The notes under the pieces: generated by a model | Told to the model about the DNA's origin: nothing | The model's input: the letters and a program-made list of their open reading frames with translations, nothing else | Database searches by the model: none | In this document: one piece after another, positions 18,441 to 24,845 of the stretch | Layout of the letters: the number at the start of each line of letters is the position of its first letter | Numbering within the stretch: position 1 is the first letter of the stretch | DNA from: Salinicola endophyticus | Lineage (GTDB): Bacteria; Pseudomonadota; Gammaproteobacteria; Pseudomonadales; Halomonadaceae | Length of the DNA stretch: 64,000 bases | Assembly (NCBI RefSeq): GCF_040536835.1 | Contig: NZ_CP159578.1 | Span: 4,255,188-4,319,187 of the forward strand | Reading direction: 5' to 3' | Position numbers and translations under genes: made by a program

Positions 18441-18505
18441 CATAACGCCCGTGGTAATGGGTACCAACGGAGCGCAGCGTAGTTGGCGTCCCGTTGACCA
18501 CTTTG
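18441..18505. repeat. attC-like imperfect palindrome 3
   Basis: A cataacgcc core opens the site. Arms gtggtaatgggtaccaac (18451-18468) and gttggcgtcccgttgaccac (18482-18501) pair over about 15 positions with extra unpaired bases on one side. This asymmetry is a hallmark of attC recombination sites. It follows the region of the broken DUF5677 gene and precedes the acetyltransferase. Confidence 0.6.
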
Positions 18506-18511
18506 CTACTG

Positions 18512-18527
18512 AGAGCCTTCGGGCTCT
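18512..18527 (+). terminator. Hairpin with TTCG loop followed by T-rich tract
   Basis: A perfect 6-bp stem (agagcc/ggctct) with a ttcg tetraloop is followed on the plus strand by attttaattg. It would terminate plus-strand transcription, opposite to the cassette genes. It may insulate the array, or be part of a degenerate attC tail. Confidence 0.4.
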
Positions 18528-18578
18528 ATTTTAATTGTTGCCTCAAAGTCCCGGAACGCTTGCCGAGTTGCAGAAGCA

Positions 18579-19325
18579 TCAGAGATCACGCCAAGTTAAT
18601 GAAGCAGCTCCACATTGCGAACCATTACTTTTACAGCGAGGATAGCCATTAAAGATGCTGAATTTTTCAAGTCGTTCCGGATTTGGGTAACTCGCTTGAA
18701 AAATCGCGCGCAAAACAGCTACTGGTGCTCCATGAGCATGCATAGACGCCAGATGGTAGACCAATGTATATTCATATTCTCAAGGCTCACCAAGCTCAGT
18801 CGCCCTATCGTGAATCCTGGCCACTGCGAAATTGCCATACGACCGATTACACCCCCTTTTATCTTGATATCTGAAACGTTCTTGAAAACGCTTGGTAGCC
18901 TTATCGAAGTCGTCAATCTGGTGGCTGGCATCTGCTTTACTGAGTAACTTCCGGCATTCCATGACCGTATAGTTGCAGAAATCCCTTGACCGTTTTTCAG
19001 CGTCTATTCCGACGCCATGAAGATTGAGTGATACCTCCCAGAGTTGGCGCACGACAGCGGCTGCCGCTTCATGATAAAACTGAGGCAGAAGAAAGCTGAT
19101 TGCTTTGTAAAAATTAAAAGCATAGATAAAAGATTGATTGACCAGAAGATCAGGCAAATCTTCGGGCACAATGTGCTCTGTGGTAGCGATAGCATCTCGA
19201 ATAATCGCATAGTGCTCCAGGATCCGGTCCAAGGGCAGCTCCACAGAAATTTTTGGACTCCCTATAAACAGCGTTTCTTCCAAAGACATTGCCCGACCTA
19301 CCTTCTCAGTAATGCCTGCCGTCAC
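18579..19325 (-). pseudogene. DUF5677-like helical protein interrupted by an in-frame stop
   Basis: An upstream frame of up to 181 codons (start at 19325, or 19289 with a gaaggtagg ribosome binding site) ends at a TGA at 18780-18782. Reading on in the same frame gives a further 66 residues beginning EYEYTLVYHLASMHAHGAP and ending at 18579. Both halves look like one DUF5677-type all-helical protein: the first contains AAAAVVRQLWEVSLNLHGVG and the second the characteristic xHA/Gxx helix end. The simplest reading is a nonsense mutation that removed the C terminus. The function of DUF5677 proteins is unknown. A functional truncated protein cannot be excluded. Confidence 0.6.
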
Positions 19326-19357
19326 CGAAGGAAAAACTGAAGAGAAGCGCTGATATT

Positions 19358-19387
19358 GGCATCAGGTGTACGGCCTGGTTATATGTT
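19358..19387. repeat. Half attC-like sequence 4
   Basis: The string tggcatcaggtgtacggcc followed by tggttatatgtt closely matches the sequence at 20914-20947 (tggcatctgatgcatggcc, then tggttaattatgtt). Each abuts the stop codon of the upstream reading frame. They appear to be the same type of recombination-site end, with the opposite half eroded. Confidence 0.42.
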
Positions 19388-19528
19388 CTATCGGTCATCA
19401 CCGGACTCACTTTCATCTATTTTTTCGACCAAGCCCTGTAGCTCTTTAGCAACATCACCACAACCTCGGATAGTAATTCGGTGTCCTTTATAGTCAACCG
19501 TGATCTCTTTCTGAGGGCGAGTCTTGAG
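19388..19528 (-). pseudogene. Fragment of an unknown small protein
   Basis: An open frame of 46 codons ends at TAG 19388-19390 and reads KTRPQKEITVDYKGHRITIR and then GCGDVAKELQGLVEKI, with good coding character. It has no ATG/GTG/TTG start. It opens after an in-frame TAA at 19529-19531; upstream of that TAA the same frame continues as CGHHFCRIPSKHCAPLIIE. A gene broken by a nonsense change or 5' truncation is likely. It would have been missed as too short and start-less. Confidence 0.42.
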
Positions 19529-19556
19529 TTATTCGATTATCAGTGGGGCGCAATGT

Positions 19557-19799
19557 TTAGAAGGAATCCGGCAAAAGTGATGGCCGCAGGTATAAAAACC
19601 CCAAGATCAAGTCACTGGCAATCTGAGCGGAAGAGCTATTAGCACGAAATCCCGAGGTCATGAGTTTTGACTTTTTCTCATCATGAAATTCGCACTCGTG
19701 CATCAGTTGATTGACAACTTCTGCTTGCCCCTTTTCATCGGTTAGCTTCCATCGATCAACGTCATACAGCGAGACCGCAAATCTGTTCTCCATGGCCAT
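19557..19799 (-). CDS. Small cassette-encoded protein of unknown function
   Basis: An 80-residue orphan protein starting MAMENRFAVSLYDVDRW, with a hydrophobic C-terminal stretch (ASDLILGFLYLRP). The start lies 10 bp after the attC-like site at 19809-19892, the typical spacing of integron cassettes, with a gagtgagaa ribosome binding site. Its 3' end overlaps the alternative frame noted for the adjacent fragment, so the C terminus may have been altered by a frameshift. No family recognised. Confidence 0.5.
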   Translation of the reverse strand: MAMENRFAVSLYDVDRWKLTDEKGQAEVVNQLMHECEFHDEKKSKLMTSGFRANSSSAQIASDLILGFLYLRPSLLPDSF

Positions 19800-19808
19800 T
19801 TCTCACTC

Positions 19809-19892
19809 ATATAACGCTTGCAGCATGCGCGCCCATGAAATGGAGCCGGAGGCGCAATGTAATGGACGTCACCGTGCATGCACTGGTTAGGC
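19809..19892. repeat. attC-like recombination site 5 (best example)
   Basis: An 84-bp site opens with tataacgcttgcagcatgcgcg and closes with gtgcatgcactggttaggc. The arms are complementary around a gcatgc core with unequal unpaired bases. The gttaggc end is an exact GTTRRRY core and overlaps the TAA stop of the gene at 19887-20225. The left half is related to site 6 (taacgc, then gcagcatgcgcg, then ggcgca...atg...gacgtc). Confidence 0.7.
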
Positions 19893-20225
19893 AAACCCAG
19901 GCTCATTGAAGACACGAAAGCGATAAACATGCACAGGCCCTTGAGTCTTTCCACCCCAGAGGAGCAAGCCACCGATTTTCTGATTAGGTGATACAAAAGA
20001 CCCTAGTTTCTCATTAATATCCTTTGCCAAGTCCAAATACTCTTCAGCAGTTAATGCGACAGCATCTTGGCCAGGCAAAGATAGCATTAGAAGCTCTTTG
20101 TTCTGACGAGAGTAGGCCAACGCTGACGGGGGGGAATTGCCCCACTCAAAAACTTCATATCTCCCAGCCTCGGATCTACCAAGGCCATCCCTTAAAGCAT
20201 GCTTTATTTCGTCGATTAAATCCAC
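19887..20225 (-). CDS. Cassette-encoded protein of unknown function
   Basis: A 112-residue protein with an intact frame, GTG start at 20225 and an excellent ggaggactc ribosome binding site. It contains a helix-rich N terminus (DLIDEIKHALRDGLG) and two beta-rich segments (RYEVFEWGNSPPSALAYSR; IGGLLLWGGKTQGPVHVYRF). The gene is bounded on both sides by attC-like palindromes, and its stop codon lies within site 5, which is the standard layout of an integron cassette. I do not recognise a family. Confidence 0.66.
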   Translation of the reverse strand: MDLIDEIKHALRDGLGRSEAGRYEVFEWGNSPPSALAYSRQNKELLMLSLPGQDAVALTAEEYLDLAKDINEKLGSFVSPNQKIGGLLLWGGKTQGPVHVYRFRVFNEPGFA

Positions 20226-20240
20226 GAGTCCTCCATCATT

Positions 20241-20336
20241 TTGCCTAACGCCCGCAGCATGCGCGACTTTATAATAAGGCGCAGCCGCAATGGAAAAGAC
20301 GTCGCCATGTCAGCGATTTTTAGCGACTTGGTTCAC
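20241..20336. repeat. attC-like recombination site 6
   Basis: A gcctaacgcccgcagcatgcgcgac half and a gacgtcgccatgtcagcgat half pair through gca-catg-cgac steps. The gcctaac end is a perfect inverse core (RYYYAAC). The opposite core is degenerate (ggttcac). The stop codon of the 20320-20928 gene lies inside the site. Length is about 95 bp, near the upper part of the usual attC range. Confidence 0.62.
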
Positions 20337-20928
20337 GCCACACATTTGGCATGCGTTTCCCCGCTAGCCAATCCTCGTAGGAAAGCATTCGCTCCCATGA
20401 CTCTTCATTACTCATTCTGACAATATTCCTGTCATTTTCATCTTGCTGCTTCGCGAACAGCCGCGATCTCTGAGTAAAGCCTTTCCTGATTTTTATCGGT
20501 CGATCTTCATACTCTTTTGAAGCATTAGAATCTGGTAAGAAGAGCACCTTTTTCTCACCATCTGTATTGAAGGTTGGATCGATTAGAGCGCCGTCTTTCT
20601 TCCAAATGACGTGGCGCTCGGCTTCAATATATTTGTTTTTCTTATACCAAATTTTATAGCCAATAACTTTCTTCCCTCCATCTTTCTCAATAAGTCGACC
20701 CACATTCATTTCGCAGCAACTTTGCCGGCACCATGGCTCAGGGTGAACTTCAACATATACCGGAGTCTCACTGCTCAGGCTCCTACAAAATGAAGCTACT
20801 TTCTGGTCTATTGATTCAGGTGTAGTAAGAGATTTTCCATCAAGTTGCACGAAGCTATTCCTCTCGCTAACGCTGCCATCACCGGTGACAAAACCAGCAC
20901 GAAACAGAGGTTTTGGCATCTGATGCAT
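20320..20928 (-). CDS. Putative Cys-His-Asp hydrolase-like cassette protein
   Basis: About 202 residues from an ATG at 20928; a TTG at 20961 would overlap the preceding gene and lacks a ribosome binding site, and an ATG at 20919 is also possible. The middle has the ordered pattern HPEPWCRQSCCEMNVGRLI, then KKVIGYKIWYKK, EAERHVIWKKDG and LIDPTF. The same spacing of Cys, conserved IW, H and D occurs in a widespread family of small hypothetical proteins and resembles a papain/transglutaminase-like triad. The catalytic idea is inference. The gene is AT-rich and lies between attC-like sites. Confidence 0.6.
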   Translation of the reverse strand: MHQMPKPLFRAGFVTGDGSVSERNSFVQLDGKSLTTPESIDQKVASFCRSLSSETPVYVEVHPEPWCRQSCCEMNVGRLIEKDGGKKVIGYKIWYKKNKYIEAERHVIWKKDGALIDPTFNTDGEKKVLFLPDSNASKEYEDRPIKIRKGFTQRSRLFAKQQDENDRNIVRMSNEESWERMLSYEDWLAGKRMPNVWREPSR

Positions 20929-20947
20929 GGCCTGGTTAATTATGTTC
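20914..20947. repeat. Half attC-like sequence 7
   Basis: This is the near copy of the sequence at 19358-19387. It contains cctggttaattatg, whose tta is the stop codon of the NYN gene. It lacks a clear partner arm because the next gene starts within about 12 bp. Confidence 0.4.
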
Positions 20948-21732
20948 GTTTTTGATGACAAGGATTACAACACGGTTGCGCTCTTGTAGGAATAGGAGCT
21001 GGGCGCGAGAACACCTTGTTGCAATGTACGCATGAATAGACGTTACACCCTTCCAATATCTCTTCCGCTTTTCGCTCTAAGAAGAACGGCTCAATAGAAT
21101 AATCAAAATCTGCAAGTGCGTAGGATGTTTGCCTTGATTCTGACTTAAGTTGATCCGGATGAGTTGTTGCAACAAAAACATTATTTGAATATTCAGGATA
21201 CGCAACCCTGATTGCAGGGAGTATGTCAGCATCACCGGTGATGATTACATGTACATTCTCTGGTTGCGTGATAGCCGACTTCACAAGCAAAGCAACAACG
21301 GTGGTGTCTACTTGTTTTTCCTGAAATTTATGTCCTTTGAGATTCTCAATCATCCAGCCCTTCAGCCGAGGACGGAAGATAGCATCCTCAAGAAAACCGG
21401 CATCGATAGCCCTTTGGGTGAAGACATCCCTTGCTCCGGTGCTTCTCCGAACATTATCGATATCGGCGGGTGAGATATTGTCGCGCTCATTTGGCCATTC
21501 GTCTAAGTCATCGGGAAGATCAAAAATGCTGGTAGAAAAAAAGAGATTCCCGAGCTCTGCACACCCGCCTTCCGCATGTTTATTTGCATGCTTCAGCATG
21601 CGAGTCGACAAGCTTTTTAAAATCAAGTTTGAACAAACGGTCCGGGTATTCGAGCCGGTATGCTAGCGCCCTCTCTGGGGCACAAGCCTTAAAAAGCCAT
21701 GATCCATCTACAAATACGTTTAATTTTGACAA
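20940..21732 (-). pseudogene. NYN/PIN-like nuclease with C-terminal zinc ribbon, frameshifted
   Basis: The N-terminal part starts at a TTG (21730-21732) after a strong aaaaggag ribosome binding site and reads LSKLNVFVDGSWLFKAC, with the NYN-domain aspartate. It ends at a stop near 21580. The downstream frame, shifted by one base, continues as MLKHANKHAEGGCAEL and carries DTTVVALLVKSAIT, VHVIITGDADILPAI (the second acidic NYN motif) and a C-terminal CVHC...CCNPC zinc ribbon. The two frames overlap around 21590-21612, where one inserted or lost base would restore a ~265-residue protein. NYN proteins are RNases. A sequencing error is possible. Confidence 0.68.
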
Positions 21733-21744
21733 AACATACTCCTT

Positions 21745-22134
21745 TTCAATTAACAGGTGTCAGATAGCCCGCTCGCTTTGCAACTTGAAAAAGCTCACAC
21801 GTTTTGCTCGCTCCGATATAACTGTGCATAGACACAGTCGTGTGGCGTTGGGTCGTCCGGTTAGCTATTGAGGAAGGCCGCCACGCTACCGCCAGCCATG
21901 GAGGATGACGATGGTTACCATCATCCCAGCGCGGCTGTCCCTTGTGAGCTTGTGACGCTGTAAGCCATCTCTTGTGCTGTTCTACGCACAGTAACCAAGC
22001 ATTACATTAGAGACAACGCCACGAAAGGATTAATCAATCGTGGCGTCAGAGGGAGAGGCGCTGGTGCGTTGGAAACCGAAGATTATTTAGGAGACGGGGG
22101 CACTTTACGCTTGGCATAACGAGAGCGGCCAGGT
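21745..22134. other. Non-coding stretch between island and liuR
   Basis: No credible gene is seen in 390 bp. Composition is intermediate. A tataac...ggttagct pair at ~21818-21863 could be a decayed attC or attI end, but the arms do not pair convincingly. An integron integrase would be expected on this side, divergent from the cassettes, and is absent. A perfect dyad lies at 22016-22046. Confidence 0.6.
22016..22046. promoter_or_regulatory. Perfect 9-bp dyad with palindromic centre
   Basis: The arms acgccacga (22016-22024) and tcgtggcgt (22038-22046) are exact complements. The 13-bp spacer contains the palindrome gattaatc. The nested symmetry suggests a protein-binding operator or a small hairpin. 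It lies ~90 bp from the end of liuR, in a non-coding gap. Confidence 0.5.
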
Positions 22135-22539
22135 TCAAGAACGCTCGGATGCCTTCAATTCACCTAGTGCACTCTGGCACCGCGCTTCGACCTGATCGAG
22201 TTCGCGCTGCATGGCGCGGATGTCTTCCAGCTGGCGTTCGAGGTTGGCGCGCTTGTCGGCGAGGATTTCGAGCATGCGTTCGAGCTGGCGCACGCTGCCG
22301 TGGTTGCGGTCGTCGTAGAGATCGAGCACTTCGCGTATCTCGATCAACGAGAAGCCGAGCCGTTTGCCACGCAGGGCGAGTTTGAGGCGCACGCGGTCCT
22401 TGTCGCGGTAGACGCGGGTCTTGCCCCGGCGCTCGGGGGAGAGCAGGCCTTCCTGCTCGTAGAAGCGGATGGTGCGGGTGGTAACGTCGAACTGCTGCGC
22501 GAGTTCGCCAATGGCGTAGGTTGGGCCGGACACGGGCAT
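22135..22539 (-). CDS. liuR: MerR-family regulator of leucine catabolism
   Basis: A 134-residue MerR-type activator/repressor. The N-terminal winged helix reads YAIGELAQQFDVTTRTIRFY and is followed by EQEGLLSPERRG. The C terminus is a dimerising coiled coil (ERMLEILADKRANLERQLED). It closely resembles LiuR, which senses branched-chain acyl-CoA catabolism and binds palindromes such as ttgacgttaacgtcaa. A variant of this box (22575-22590) lies 36 bp upstream of the start, implying autoregulation. The liu operon it should control ends at 15967, so the gene has been separated from its targets by the accessory island. Confidence 0.85.
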   Translation of the reverse strand: MPVSGPTYAIGELAQQFDVTTRTIRFYEQEGLLSPERRGKTRVYRDKDRVRLKLALRGKRLGFSLIEIREVLDLYDDRNHGSVRQLERMLEILADKRANLERQLEDIRAMQRELDQVEARCQSALGELKASERS

Positions 22540-22574
22540 TGCCTGTTGTTAACTTTTCTTCACCCTACCGGGAT

Positions 22575-22590
22575 TTGACCTTAACGTGAA
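22575..22590. promoter_or_regulatory. LiuR-type operator before liuR
   Basis: The 16-mer ttgaccttaacgtgaa keeps the ttga.cttaacgt.aa skeleton of the perfect box at 9067-9082 with two changes. Its position just upstream of liuR suggests autoregulation. Confidence 0.68.
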
Positions 22591-22641
22591 GATCAACCAA
22601 GGCAGGGTGTGCCGCCGGTGTTTCTAGCGGGGGGATACCAC

Positions 22642-23514
22642 TCAGAACAGGGATTCCTGCCGGTCACCGGCAAACTCGGCCAGCGGGGGTAGCGCAACCC
22701 GCTCGGCGAGCCGGCTGTAGCACTGGCGCGCCAGCTCCGGCGCCTGGCGATTATCCGGCGTATGCACAAAGAGAAAAGGGGTTTTCCCCTGTTTTATCCA
22801 CAGGCTAAGCCGTTCTATCCACGGCGCGAAGCGCGCTGCGTTGATCGCTTCATCGAAGTGTCCGATGAAGCGCACGACAGGGTTGACCGCCGTGGAGAGC
22901 ACGTGTAGTGGGACTTTCGGCTTTTCGCCTTGAGCGGCTGCGAGCTTTTTGTCAAGCCCCGCGGGTGTGGCAAATAGCGCGCGAACGTCGAGCATCACGC
23001 GATCCACGTCTTGACTTATCAACAAGCGGTTGAGTGACTGTTCCGCCAACCCCTTGTGGAAAAATTCAAGCTCCCGCACTTCCACTGCGCAGGGCAGGCC
23101 CGGCGGCCAGCGCGAGAGTAGCTGCGCCAGCGCCGGCAGCTCGGCGTGGCCGAAATCCCGCGGTAGTTGCACCATCAGCGGGCCGAGCCGATCCGCCAGC
23201 GGGCCGAGGCCCTCTACGAAGCGGGCGAACTCGTCGTCGATCTCTCGCAGGCGCTTGGCGTGGGTAAGCTGGCCCGGCAGCTTGAAGCAGAAGCGAAAGG
23301 TCGAAGGCGCCTGCGCGGCCCAGGCGGCGATGGTCTCCGCCTTGGGCAGGCCGCTGTAGAAGGTGGTGTTGCCCTCCACCGCGTTGAACACTCGGGCGTA
23401 GTCGGCCAGGCCGGCGTCACCGTGGGCCGGCAGCAGGCTGCCGCGCCAGTCGTTGTTGGCCCACATCGCCATGCCCAGGTAGAGCGGCGGCTGGGGTGTC
23501 TCCGCAAGGGTCAT
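22642..23514 (-). CDS. yecE: DUF72 (YecE-type) protein
   Basis: A 290-residue protein of the DUF72/YecE family, a TIM-barrel-like domain of unknown biochemical role. Typical landmarks are the N-terminal GMAMWANNDWRGSLLP, the VFNAVEGNTTFYSGLP segment, FKLPGQLTHAKRL, and the late RFIGHFDEAINAARF region. It starts 3 bp after the pdxY stop codon, so the two are co-transcribed. No catalytic role should be assumed. Confidence 0.85.
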   Translation of the reverse strand: MTLAETPQPPLYLGMAMWANNDWRGSLLPAHGDAGLADYARVFNAVEGNTTFYSGLPKAETIAAWAAQAPSTFRFCFKLPGQLTHAKRLREIDDEFARFVEGLGPLADRLGPLMVQLPRDFGHAELPALAQLLSRWPPGLPCAVEVRELEFFHKGLAEQSLNRLLISQDVDRVMLDVRALFATPAGLDKKLAAAQGEKPKVPLHVLSTAVNPVVRFIGHFDEAINAARFAPWIERLSLWIKQGKTPFLFVHTPDNRQAPELARQCYSRLAERVALPPLAEFAGDRQESLF

Positions 23515-23517
23515 CGG

Positions 23518-24390
23518 TCAGCGCAGGCGCTCGGCGTGCAGGGTCACCCTCGGCGAGACGATATCGTGCTGGGCGCTGATCATCGCCAGTTCGCGGGTGC
23601 CGGCGCGGCGGGTGTGTTCGAATAGCATCTGCACCGCGGCGGCGGTCTGCTCCAGCGCCCGCGCCGGGCCTTCGTCGCCGAGCCCGGCGCGCAGGCTCTG
23701 AGCCAGGAACATGGCGGCGGTGAAGTCACCCGCACCGTTGGGCGGAATGGCGAAGTCTACCTTGGGCGTGGCGATGCGCCAGCTGCCGCCGGCGGCATCC
23801 ACCAGCATGCCGATATGGCCGGCGTCGTCGTCCGCCACCTCGAGCGAGGTGACCAGCACCACCCGCGGGCCCTGGGCCCGCAGCGCCGCGGTGGCGGCGA
23901 GGGCGTCTTTCAGGGTGTGAATCTCGCGCCCGGAGAGGAAGCCGAGTTCGAACTGGTTGGGGGTGACGATATCGGCGCGGCGGATGGCGTGGTCGCGCAT
24001 CCACTCGGGGATACCTTCGCGCACGAAGAAGCCGCGGCCGACATCGCCCATCACCGGGTCGCAGCAGTAGAGCGCCTCGGGGTTGGCCTGCTTGACCCGG
24101 TCGACGCTGTCGAGCACCGCACGGCCGATGCCTTCGTCGCCCATGTAGCCGGAGAGCACCGCATCCACGCCGCCCAGACCGACCAGCGATTCGACCCCGT
24201 CGAGCACATTCCGCAGGTGAGCGGGCGAGAACACCTCGCCGGTGAAGGCGCCGTAGCCGGTGTGGTTGGAGAACTGGACCGTGTTGATGGCGGTGACTTC
24301 CAGCCCCAGCCGCTGCAGCGGGAAGACCGCGGCGCGGTTGCCGACATAGCCGTAGGCGACGTGGCTCTGGATGGAGATGACATGGGTCAT
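23518..24390 (-). CDS. pdxY: Pyridoxal kinase
   Basis: A 290-residue ribokinase-family enzyme that phosphorylates pyridoxal in the vitamin B6 salvage pathway. The N terminus [17 protein letters not shown] and GYMGDEGIG are typical of Pdx[16 protein letters not shown] and the anion-hole/catalytic motif [14 protein letters not shown] are also present. The start at 24390 follows a cagga ribosome binding site and begins at the family's usual first residue; the longer frame from 24441 is not needed. It is the first gene of a two-gene unit with yecE. Confidence 0.92.
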   Translation of the reverse strand: MTHVISIQSHVAYGYVGNRAAVFPLQRLGLEVTAINTVQFSNHTGYGAFTGEVFSPAHLRNVLDGVESLVGLGGVDAVLSGYMGDEGIGRAVLDSVDRVKQANPEALYCCDPVMGDVGRGFFVREGIPEWMRDHAIRRADIVTPNQFELGFLSGREIHTLKDALAATAALRAQGPRVVLVTSLEVADDDAGHIGMLVDAAGGSWRIATPKVDFAIPPNGAGDFTAAMFLAQSLRAGLGDEGPARALEQTAAAVQMLFEHTRRAGTRELAMISAQHDIVSPRVTLHAERLR

Positions 24391-24516
24391 GGGGCGTTCC
24401 TGCCGCGGGAAAAAGCACAGTGTAATGCCGCAGCCGAGCAAGGGGCAGGGTCATGCCTGGGCACGGCGGCGTCTCGACGCTGGCAGGCGGTGGCGATATG
24501 CTCGCGGGTTGGCGAC

Positions 24517-24662
24517 TTAGGCACTGTCTGAAAAGTACTGCGCTCGCCCATGCGGTGTTAAAAATCGGCTCAGAATGCTCATTTACACCCTGTAAACTCC
24601 GCGTTTTCGCCGCTTTTTGCCTTGCCTGGCCTTCGCTCGTCGACTTTTCAAACAGCACCTAG
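24517..24662. repeat. Dispersed palindromic repeat copy R5 (inverted orientation)
   Basis: A 146-bp element starting ttaggcactgtctgaaaagt and ending with its near-complement acttttcaaacagcacctagg. It is the mirror image of the copy at 8886-9031 but keeps the ctcatttacaccctgtaaactccg centre that R2 has lost. It lies between pdxY and mltA, divergently read genes. Confidence 0.85.
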
Positions 24663-24845
24663 GCCCCGCCGCGCCGCCACCTTACCGTGTTCAAGGATCG
24701 AAACCGTATGCTGTCAGCCGAGCGCGCCGCCGCTTATCCTTCCGCGTTGTCTTTACCCGCGTCGTCTTCCCCCGCGCTGTCTTTTTCCGCGTCGTCTTGC
24801 CCGCTATCGGCGTCTCTTTCGGCGCCGCGCTCGCGCCGCCGCCCG

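Noticed and set aside
18780..18782. TGA in the DUF5677 gene as a selenocysteine codon
   Set aside because: No SECIS-like hairpin was seen just after it and the family has no known selenoproteins; nonsense is simpler.
16122..22134. Prophage or transposon as the origin of the AT-rich island
   Set aside because: No integrase, transposase, phage structural gene or flanking tRNA was found; cassette layout fits better.
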